Positions 49,801 through 58,200 of a DNA stretch of 64,000 nt are shown here, piece after piece. A model generated the notes under the pieces. That model saw only the letters and a program-made list of their open reading frames with translations. It searched no databases and had not been told where the DNA came from. How positions within the stretch are numbered: the first letter of the stretch is position 1; each line of letters begins with the position of its first letter. The DNA is from Paracentrotus lividus (taxonomy: Eukaryota; Echinodermata; Echinoidea; Camarodonta; Echinidae), in the NCBI GenBank assembly GCA_940671915.1, contig CALNVZ010002100.1:11306568-11370567 (forward strand). Direction: 5' to 3'. Made by a program: the position numbers and the translations under genes.

Positions 49801-50171
49801 ATGCAGCAATGCTTATATGAGGTAATCCTAGCATGGCAGCAAGATTCAAAGAAGCTGCTCGTAACTGAAATTTAAATGCATGCATGGTTACTTGAGGTAA
49901 TCTTGGCATAGCAGCTAGATTCAAAGAAGTTGCTGGTATTTTTTCAGTTAAAATGCAGCAGTACTTACCTGAGGTAATCTTGGCATAGCAGCTAGATTTA
50001 AAGAGGCTGCCAGTAATCCCTCACTAGCATCCATGATGGGTCCTTCGTTATCGTCCAGACCCCAGTCTGAATCTGAGAATGAGACTTCACTGAATGAGGA
50101 CGACTCTGCCATAGGCTCTGGCTGGGGCTCGGGGTAGATCAACTCCTTTGTCGTAACCCGTGCTCTGATCA
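38894..50171 (-). CDS. TIMP B: TIMP with expanded AB loop, last 4 coding exons (5' exon not found)
   Basis: A second secreted metalloproteinase inhibitor. The visible exons (50171-49969, 49344-49140, 41111-40987, 39112-38894) join with phases 0, 1, 0 and give 250 residues. The order is IRARV (strand A), an acidic serine-rich insert, LEYTVKVEKIYKG (strand B), the AACGV connector, SSCNW, the CGKC pair and a C-terminal domain with the usual six cysteines plus an extra pair. The first exon must supply the signal peptide and CxC start and end in phase 1. I did not find it between 50174 and 64000, so it lies beyond the window, is highly diverged, or is missing. Without it inhibitory function cannot be affirmed. 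The tail RRRGKGRTNNRGGFMP is basic, which could favour matrix binding. An NIT sequon is present in the third visible exon. Confidence 0.88.
39113..40986 (-). other. TIMP B intron between the last two exons
   Basis: Bounded by GTAAGT at 40986 and CTCAG at 39113. It holds a poly-A run at about 40150-40172 and GAT-rich simple sequence at 40725-40790. No exon. Confidence 0.75.
40987..41111 (-). CDS. TIMP B exon, SCNW to CGKC segment
   Basis: The acceptor CTCCTTGCAG precedes 41111, and the donor TGTGAA|GTAAGT follows 40987. With the carried G it encodes 42 residues: GTFYNAELRISSCNWREGY, then KNITKRQRQGIKHTYKLQC, then GKCE. It is equivalent to TIMP A exon 3 and vertebrate exon 4, with the same phases (1 to 0). 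NIT is a potential N-glycosylation site. Confidence 0.92.
41868..42800. repeat. Interleaved segmental duplication
   Basis: Segment A (about 41868-41990, with CCCTATGTCAGGATGGCACC and GGAATGATATGTTATTCAAA) recurs at about 42573-42690. Segment B (about 42478-42573, with CACCAAAAATCTGTCTCAT) recurs at about 42705-42800. The order A, unique DNA, B, A', B' suggests two successive duplication steps. Confidence 0.85.
42136..42154. repeat. Perfect 19-base palindrome
   Basis: CTTGGACGGCCCGTCCAAG: two 9-base arms around one C, in an isolated GC-rich patch (42136-42310). Confidence 0.7.
43850..43910. repeat. GA/GATA microsatellite
   Basis: (GATA)n passing into (GA)n at 43860-43892. Confidence 0.9.
47255..47895. 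repeat. ~115-bp minisatellite, five copies
   Basis: The anchor GACTTGGACGT occurs at about 47351, 47464, 47579 and 47821, with a decayed copy near 47693, so the period is 113-128. Each unit also has CTCAGAAGTTGGTCTTG, CAACTGGTTTTAATCACCC and a CCTTCCTACAATGCCCC segment. Many differences between copies are one-base changes in homopolymer length. Confidence 0.9.
47930..48070. other. GC-rich patch next to the minisatellite
   Basis: Short GC-rich sequence with CCAGCTAGCTCC and CTTGCCTTGCCTTGC words. No ORF of note. Confidence 0.3.
48731..49139. mobile_element. TTTGTCTAA-motif foldback family, copy 2
   Basis: It starts with GTTTATATCC as in the copy at 7521. It carries the same order of landmarks (TTGGTCCAATTCTCT, ATACATACTTGGT, TTACCAGTTTGTTAC, GGCATTAGACAAA, AAAGGTAATTAGACAAA) and ends in AGTGGCAATGTACCAAATGG. 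The reverse complement of the right end, GGTATGTCCATTTGG, resembles the left end GGTTTATATCCACTTG, so they may be terminal inverted repeats. The right end coincides with the donor of the TIMP B exon at 49140. Confidence 0.7.
49140..49344 (-). CDS. TIMP B exon with strand B and CGV connector
   Basis: The acceptor CTATTTCTGCAG precedes 49344, and the donor GCAG|GTATGT follows 49140. Phase 0 to phase 1, 68 residues: VRLPAGLQAPVYVEESRPI, then LEYTVKVEKIYKGDDLLMP, then AAIDAACGVTDLEVGQVYVLA. KVEKIYKG and ACGV..LEVGQ.YVLAG follow the TIMP pattern (KMFKG; VCGVSLDVG...YLIAG). The donor lies at the edge of a repeat-family copy. Confidence 0.9.
49575..50015 (-). repeat. 75-78-bp tandem array of a TIMP B exon end plus donor, six units
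   Basis: On the + strand, ACCTGAGG or its variants occur at 49584, 49662, 49739, 49815, 49890 and 49967. Each is followed by GTAATC.T.GCATAGCAGC and AGATT.AAAGA.GCTGC. On the minus strand every unit is a copy of the last ~40 exonic bases followed by CAG|GTRAG. Unit 49967 is the real exon end. Units at 49584, 49662 and 49739 keep a good donor, 49890 has CAAGTAAC, and 49815 has lost GT. The five extra copies fill the donor-proximal part of the 624-base intron. Confidence 0.9.
49969..50171 (-). CDS. TIMP B exon with strand A and acidic serine-rich AB-loop insert
   Basis: The acceptor CATTTACAG precedes 50171, and the donor CCTCAG|GTAAGT follows 49969. It accepts phase 1 and leaves phase 0, giving 68 residues. 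After the family-typical IRARVTTKELIYPE it enters a region with PEPQPEP, ESSSFSEVSFSDSDW, LDDNEG and then a neutral LLAASLNLAAMPRLPQ tail. SDSD and SEVSFSD are casein-kinase-2-like contexts. The acceptor phase equals that of TIMP A exon 2, supporting homology. The last ~40 bases plus the donor are repeated five more times in the following intron. Confidence 0.85.
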
Positions 50172-50173
50172 CT

Positions 50174-52505
50174 GTAAATGATAGAGAAAAGGGTTTTTGT
50201 TCATTTAAGGCACTACCATTTGTAGATTTTATAGTGATAAAATTCACAAACAAGACAGGTAATACCTGTTTCACCGACAACCTCTACACAAGAAGTGAAG
50301 AGACATACATTTACATGATAATAATATTCTATATACATAATATACTAATTCTCTGAACACAGATATGATGCAATCATTAGCTTTAGGCTTGCCCACACTT
50401 GATGTGCGGACATTATTCTCCAGTCCACTTAAATTAATGATCATGATGATGGCAGTGATATAAATGTTGGAACATTTTTTAAATAAAAAGTATATTGCAT
50501 CCAATGTCACACAAGTTTTTAATTCAACATTTTCAGGGCTTGTAATAAAATAAATATATAATAACTTCTCTTTAGGTAAACTTTTGACCTGGGAAGGTTT
50601 TAGGTAACTTAAAAATATATATAGGTTTCATGTAAAATATCATGAAACTGCCCCCATGAGATAATGTTTCAAGTGTCGATCATATAATCTCTTGTGATGA
50701 ATCTGAATCATGTGTTACATGTTAAATTTGTCTTTATCTGATTGAGATTGCATTTTTCAGGGACATCAATTTCCTGCTTAAATGCTGAGACAAAGAGTAA
50801 GTATAAAACACTAAAGGAAGATTACTCAATATCTCATTTACCAACCTGATAAATCTTAACAAACAAATACACTTTGAGCCCTTTTGTGGCTTAATCATCA
50901 ATTTATGTCTGTTTCCTATACGGTTGATCATATGTCATGAAAGTAAATTGCACTGGTCATTTTGGAAGTCCTTTCGTAAGTCATTACATGTGCTTCTGAT
51001 AAAAGTTTCATAATTTCAGAGGGGAGATGCCAAGTTATATCTCCTGTTTAGGATTATATTGGCCCTTTTGTAATTTACTGACCACCAACCAACATCCACA
51101 GGTCTCTTGATTTTTACTTATCTCTCACTCAGTGATATTGAAAAATTAAAATGCCCCCCAATTTGAATATATGAGTGAAAACTTGTCTAATAAGGCCATG
51201 TTTCTTATCTTTAAACTTAATGCTTAGAAAGTGTTCATGTTTTAATATTGGTGAATATTTACATGTAGCTTTAGTTTATCACATTTTTTTTTAAATTAAG
51301 GGCTTGTAATTTTTTTGTACTTTCAAGAAGCCATATCAGCATTTTGACAAAGTGCCCTAGTTAGTATCCGATTGAAGCCATTGTATTCATTTGTGCAGGG
51401 TCTGAACATACTTCATTAGGTTATATTTGCCCCCATTTAGAACCAATCGATCAGGGGAAAAGTTGTCATGATTTTGTTTCCTTTGAAAAGTACTTTGCAC
51501 ATACTAAGGATGTATAGATTTCAAGATTAAAAGCTAGATTTTTTTCTCTCTCTTTTTCTATTTCCATGGAAGTCATTCCCTTTCAGGACCATGAACTCAA
51601 AAAGAGCCCAACATTATTTTCTTGCAAGTGCATGAGTTCAAATATCAAAGAATTTAAGGAAATGTGGTTATAGAATAGAATAGAATTGAACTGGTTTAGT
51701 TATATAAAAACGCATTAAACAAGCAGCTTGAGGCTGAAAAAGTTCAGTTTACAATAGCATGTTCCTTAAAACTGTTTCATGACATTGCTTCATATAATGC
51801 TTGATAGTGATCAGGTATTAGCCTCCTGACTACTTTGCTTTCATATTATTCAGATAGAATACATATCTATCAATCAAACAATAAAAATACAAATTAAAAC
51901 CATCTCATTACTTCAACAGTTTGAATTTATACCATCTGTGCCCTGTAATATAAAAGAGATTTGATGAATTTTACAATTGATTGTACACTTTACAACTCTA
52001 AGTACCCATTTGCTATCTTTCACAGGGCCCTGGATCATGAACAATGTACTACCTTTTTCTTGGGGTTAATTGTCCTTGGGTAGCTGTCTGAGATCCATCA
52101 AATATTAATATGTATAAACATAGTGATATCTAGATAACTATTGTCTATACTTTGGGCTTCTAACATATAAGATATTTGAAATAAAATATTTCCCTGGACA
52201 GACAAACAAAGAGTATATTAAAAAAAAAAAAAAAAATCATTTCTGTTTCCTTTTCCTGACGTCAATGATATCCAAGATGACATCACAATCACACCTCGCA
52301 TTCCGCTTGGCCAAACTCAATGATTTATGATATGCTAGTGATGATACATTTAATGAAATATATTTGTCTCTCTACTATTAACCCCTTTGGTCTTAACTGA
52401 TCATAACTGGTGTAGTCGTCTTTTATTAGAACTAAAAATAGATGTTAATTTGAGAGGGAGTGGTCATGCCTTTTGGTATAAAATCCCATTCACACTCAGG
52501 GTCTC
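50174..52505. other. TIMP B upstream intron or flank, no exon seen
   Basis: AT-rich. I searched for a minus-strand exon with a signal peptide and CxC...HP...C followed by a phase-1 donor and found none. Confidence 0.4.
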
Positions 52506-52617
52506 TAAGACCCCTATTTCACACAGGTTAAAAGCGTACTGAGGCGGGCCTGACGCCGGCGTCGGTCCACTTTCAACTCATGTGTAACACCAAAAAGGGG
52601 GACTGAAGCCGGCTCGT

Positions 52618-52644
52618 AAAAAGGTGGACTGAGTCCACCTTTTT
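52618..52644. repeat. Perfect 27-base hairpin
   Basis: AAAAAGGTGGACT and AGTCCACCTTTTT are exact complements around one G, inside the GC-rich left flank of the element. Confidence 0.75.
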
Positions 52645-52759
52645 ATGTGGTTTGAGGCCGGCCTTGAGTGGGTGTCAGTCCAGGGACTGCTGTGTGTAAC
52701 ACCAAAGTGGACTCGAGCCGACTTTCAAGCAGAAGTGACGTCAATGAAACAAAATATAA

Positions 52760-53585
52760 AAATGGAACAGAAGATAAGAGAAAGAATGAAAATAGTAAAA
52801 TACATGAGAAATGAAAGATGAGAAGATGAAAGTAGGGAAAAACAAGGTAATACATACAAAATTATAGAAGAGAAGAGAGAAGAAAAAGAAAACAAAGAAA
52901 TACATAAGAAATGATGGAAGAGAAGAGAAAAAAAAGGAATAAAAACAAAGAAATACATAAGAAATGATGGAAAAAAAGAGAAAAGAAGGAATAGAAACAA
53001 AGAAATACATTAGAAATGATGGAAGAGAAGATAAGAGAAGGAATAAAAACAAAAAAATATACATAAGAAATGATGGAAGAGAAGATAAAAGAAGGAATAA
53101 AAACAAAGAAATACATATTAGAAATGATGGAAGAGAAGATAAAGAAGGAATAAAAACAAAGAAATGCATAAGAAATGATGAAAAAGAAGAGAAAAGAAGC
53201 AACTAAAAACAAAAAATACATAAGAAATGATGGGAAAGAAGAGAAAATAAGGAATAAAAACAAAGAAATGCATAAGAAATGATGGAAGAGAAGATTAAGA
53301 AGGAATAAAAACAAAGATATACATAAGAAATGATGGAAAAGAAGAGAAAATAAGGAATAGAAACAAAGAAATACATAAGAAATAATGGAAGAGAAGATAA
53401 AGAAGGAATGAAAACAAAGAAATACATAAGAAAATGATGGAAGAGAAGATAAAAAAAGGAATGAAAACAAAGAAATACATAAGACATGATGGAAGAGAAC
53501 TAAAAAAAAGAGAAAAACAAAGAAATACATAACAAATGATGAAAGAGAAGATAAAAGAGAGTTAAAACAAAAAAATACATAACTA
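52760..53585. repeat. 50-57-bp purine-rich minisatellite, about 14 copies
   Basis: The unit is of the type AAATACATAAGAAATGATGG followed by AAGAGAAGATAAAGAAGGAA and TAAAAACAAAG. Unit length varies by a few bases. Long minus-strand ORFs over it (Phe/Ser/Leu-rich) are repeats of the unit in shifting frames with no conserved start. Confidence 0.9.
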
Positions 53586-54468
53586 AAAATTTGCGGGCTC
53601 GACGTGTGTGTAACAGGGGTTCAAAATCTCGAGCAGGCTTCAGTCAAACAATTAATTGCGGGACTGAAGCCGGCCCCGGGGCCACCTCCAAAACCCGACG
53701 CGTGTGTAACACGGGTCTATTCTTTTGTCAAAAACACTTCATATGAAAGTTACCTTGCCACAAATCTCTTTCTACTTACAGTTCAGATGAACTAATTTGA
53801 CAGGTTGTCTTAACACTTACATCACCACATTATAAATCCCTTTGTTTTTTTTAACATAAATGTTACGATCTTGTTTTGGGCAATAAATATGTAACTGTAC
53901 TCAATTTGTCATGAAATTGTGATGCAAGATAGATATAAGAATATTTTTTATCTTCTAATAGTTTCGAGTTGGAGTGGTGCCATAAAGATATCATAATTCA
54001 TATCATATGTGAATCATATGTCCGTTTATCAACTTATGTTTATGACGTTTACTTTATCAATCGCACATGGAATACTTTCTTTCTCTCTTTTTTGAAAAAA
54101 TATAGTCACTTGAAATTCTCACAATCAAAAGTTTTAAAAGTCAGGAAATAGGTTCCCTAAATGTGAACGGGTTTATTGACAGGATTATGATGGTGTGGGT
54201 GTTGGAGCGGTCCAACCCTCTCTCATCGCTTCCCAATAAACCCAAATGTCAAGATAAAAATACCCACCTCAACCACCAGCACTCCACCACCCGTTTACCA
54301 TCAAATTCTATTCTGGGATTTAAGCCCTCACAATTAAACATACTTCATCATTACTTTTTTATTGACAAATTAATAGAAGCAATACCTAGTCTGAAAGAAA
54401 ATTTTGAAGTTCCTTATTAATTCAGCCTGCCAATAGAGTCTTGTTGTGGTTTAAATTCTTTTTAAAGA

Positions 54469-55223
54469 TTAAAGGGAAGCTCTGGACCCAAAATAAGTTG
54501 CTGTTATAAAAAGCAGAAAAACTAGAAAAACAAAAGTTTGAAGAAAATCGGACTAATAATAAGAAAGTTATGAATATCTTTACGATGCACAAAAAATTGA
54601 TCGCTATACCAAATTGGCAACACTGTCACAAAGCTGCGATGTCACAGAGGCACAACTTTCCAATTTCTATATGGTTTTATGATAAATTTTCACTTTATTT
54701 GTTAAGAAACTGTTTTCCTCATAACTTTGGCCAAGATATATTGATGGCAATATGCTATTGCATCTATACATATATTGTAAAATCAGGCCCAATCTAGAAA
54801 TACAAAAAACAAAGATTTTAAGGGGTTTTCAGGATAGAAAAAAAAATATTCATAGATGTTGAATTTCATGAAAAATATCCCTTTTCTTTTGAAATGTCAT
54901 TATAATTCTCATTTTATCAAAATACATAGATGCATCAATAATTGCCATCAATATATCTAGGCCAAAGTTATGAGGAAAACGGTTTCTTAACAAATAAAGT
55001 GAAAATTTATCATAAAACAATATAGAAGATGCATGGCAAGTTGTGCCCCTATGACATCACAGTTGTTGCCAATTTGGTATAGCGATCAATTTTTTGTGCA
55101 TCGTAAAGATATTTATAACTTTCTTATTAGTCCGATTTTCTTCAAACTTGTTTGAACTCTGTTTTTCTAATTTTTCTGCTTCTTGTAAAAGCAACTTATT
55201 TTGGGTCCAGAGCTTCCCTTTAA
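54469..55223. mobile_element. 755-bp foldback element with ~290-bp inverted repeats
   Basis: The arms 54469-54760 and 54930-55223 are reverse complements at high identity over most of their length (outer TTAAAGGGAAGCTCTGGACC; then ATCGCTATACCAAATTGGCA; then TATATTGATGGCAAT). A ~170-base AT-rich spacer separates them. Both ends read TTAA followed by AGGGAAGC inward, so a TTAA target duplication is possible. Non-coding; the transcript would form a long double-stranded hairpin. Confidence 0.85.
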
Positions 55224-58200
55224 ATATGACTTAACTTTTATATTGACAAGTGTATTATATCTCTACAGCTGCAGTACAGCTTGGGTAGCTTTTCATCCGC
55301 TATGTGTTGATTTTTGTAAATTTTGTAATAAGTTTATGGTATAAGTATAAGGATATGGAAAAAAGTTAAAGAAATTATATATACACAATACAATCCATAT
55401 TGGGTGATTCCATGCTGTGTCATAAGGACATTTTGACAACATTTTATATCTTTTTGACATGAAAATAGAAGAATATTTTCTTCATTGATGGCGAACCTCA
55501 CGTAGTACCAGGAGGGGCACAAGAACCAAGACTTAACTTGACTCGATTACACTGCCTTTACAATTGAAATGAAAAATAATAATGTGTTGTACGAAGAGAC
55601 TAAAACAACTAAAGCATGGAATCGCCCTATTATTGTTTTTCAAATTCTCTAGTACCCGCATTAAACAGAAAATAAATTATCGTGATTGTATTGTCAATAT
55701 CTAAAAGTTGTGACCTTCACCTGAAATGGCAGGCAGAAGAGCTGATATGCAATTAAATTCTTTCTATTGTCAACACAAATACTAACTTTTTAAACCTGTA
55801 GGCAAGAATTACCACTATACATTTTGGAACAACTTGAAACACATACTATCTTTATACATTTTGACTTACTCTTATAAAGAATGCGAAAAGGTAAAAAATG
55901 AATTTTTGAAATTCATTTTTTAAAAATTTAACTTCATCTGAACATTTGAGAAACTATATTTTAATTTATGAAGTAAATTTCAGATAACATATATGTTTTT
56001 GTTTTTTTTTTGCAGAATGCGAAGGGAAGGCCCCCTAAAAAGGGTGGGTTAATTCTGTGGCATCCTGAAGCTTCTAATGTTCATAAAACATTTGTTTGAC
56101 AATGTTTTCCATAGTGTGCCAACAAAATAGAAACGCATCTCGTCACAGGAACAACAAAAGTGAACAAAAATTAAAACATTTTAGAGATAAAGATCTAACA
56201 TGATTTACATGTTTCCCTTTGGAAGCCATAGCTAGCCAAGTATTCAGGTGATGGTGTTTGTACAAATTTCCTGCTTATTCTACCTCAAAAGTTTCTTTGT
56301 TTTGACTATACTCACAAAAATATACTGCCCAAGTGCAACTATGACAGGTTTAAAACACGATTGTGACATATTGATGACAAGTGGTTATATGAATTCCTAT
56401 CTTGGACATGATGATAAATAAACATAGAACTCTGTTTGTTATATTCCATGGTGCAATGTCTCTAATTCATATTTTCTTTGTTGTTCCATGCAAACTCTTT
56501 TCCTCCCATCCCTCACTCTCTCCTTCTCCCCTCTCTCAATAACCACTAAAATATGTTTTCCCCATATGATATCTGATCCATTTAATACACCATAGCAAGG
56601 GCAATCTGTATTATAGTTATTTCTCTCAACAACAAAAAATCATGAACTAGATTAATACTTAAAGAGAATTCAGTAGTAAAACAATAAGCTGATTTGTAGG
56701 GGAAGACTTTCTGCACGTTTCTCATTTACAAAATAATGCGCCACACCCAATAAGATTTTTTTCCCTTAATATCTTAAATTTTTTGTGTTGAAAAAAAAAA
56801 GAAGTAAAGAATGCTTGATATATGTTAGTATAGCCTAGAGCAGTGGAAGGAAATAAGGCCATTACATCTCAAATTGGGCAAATATTTGTTGGTGTTAAAG
56901 GTATAAGATCAGATTTGCTGTCAGAATATACATGCGTGCCAAATTTTTTTTTCCTTGGTCCCCCCAGTGGCACTCATTTTTTCAATGCTCTGATCGTCAG
57001 ATCTGATTACAGATTCGGATATGATGCCTTTTGGTTGTAAAGAAAATAGTTTGCTATCTTGAATTCTGACTCCACTGAATTTTTAGAAAGATAAGAGAAA
57101 AGATTAAGCTATAGTTTACCAACATTGTTAAGTTTTTAAAAAGGAGTGTGGTGGGGGAGAATCATTCATATATTTTCAGAAGTCTTTAATCATATCGATA
57201 AATGATGTCACTTAGGAATTCTGCTGAATTAAACTCATTCAAATAGTTAAGTCTGGAGATAAAAGACTCAATGAAAATATATATTTAGTAGATATCAATC
57301 ATTTTGTTGTGAACTGCATGCATGATAGCACTTAGGAAAACTGCATTTATTGTTTATTCTTAAACTTGTAAGAGATCTCCTCAAACAATAAAGCCTGCAA
57401 AATTGTTTTGAAAGGCCTTTTGAAAAACAAACATAATCATGATTTATGCAGTTCAAGATTCATTGTAAATCAATAACACAGCAGACTAAACCTCTACAAA
57501 CTTGGTTGCTCATTTAAACATGTATTCATTTGTAGTTGCCTACTTTTATATATCTTTTCGCTTGATACCATTTTTGAAGAAATTTAAGTGAATTAAGTAT
57601 ATATATCTTTATTTAAAAAATAAAGATGAAAATATAAAAACCACTACGTGGAGATAATACTACAAGGACATACTTGGAAGGATAACACCGATACTTATCG
57701 GGGTTATTTCCAATAATTTCCTTGACTAAAAGTCTAATTTAGATTGAGTTTCTACCTCAGAACAGTGTCCCTCCCAAATGATCAGAAATTGATTGTTTAC
57801 ATGCCTAATGTATCGCTCTCTAGTTGTATACCAGCATCTAGGTCTAACCACTTTTTTATTATATTTTTCCACTTAAGGCCATTTATGTACAAGTTATAGA
57901 AATGAAACCGTGTACATAAGAAAATTAGCAAGCACAAGACATTCCCTTACAATAGGGAATTGTATTGTAGAAATTGTCTGTCACAGTAAATAATTTCCTT
58001 GATCAAATAAAAAAAATATGAGAAGCCCTGCTTTTCTACTTTTCATGTGTTACTTATTATTCATATTTTACACATGATATAATCAACATAAATTAAAGGG
58101 GTGGTACCAAAATATCATTTGCAGAAACAGATTGCAAGTTTGAGAAAACTTTTAGCATACTTTAAACAAGATTCTTGAATTAAAAAAAAAAATGGCATAA

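Larger units (their letters stand above)
52507..53722. mobile_element. GC-rich inverted-repeat element interrupted by a minisatellite
   Basis: The left end AGACCCCTATTTCACACAGG (52507) is mirrored by the right end, whose reverse complement reads AGACCCGTGTTACACACGCG. The flanks 52507-52740 and 53590-53722 are GC-rich and share GTGTAACAC, GACTGAAGCCGGC and CTCGAGC words in repeated and inverted order. Between them lies a purine-rich tandem array. No ORF of the flanks is recognisable. Class unknown; probably a non-autonomous DNA element. Confidence 0.6.

Noticed and set aside
49575-49970. CRISPR-like or regulatory repeat array
   Set aside because: The units are explained as copies of the TIMP B exon end and donor.
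52741-53530. Long minus-strand ORFs rich in Phe, Ser and Leu, up to 222 codons
   Set aside because: They overlap each other in several frames and are direct products of the 50-57-bp minisatellite; no conserved start, domain or splice sites.
55255-55300. Minus-strand TGC AGC TGT (Cys-Ser-Cys) as a possible TIMP B first exon
   Set aside because: No signal peptide upstream, no HP motif or third Cys at the right spacing, and no phase-1 donor.
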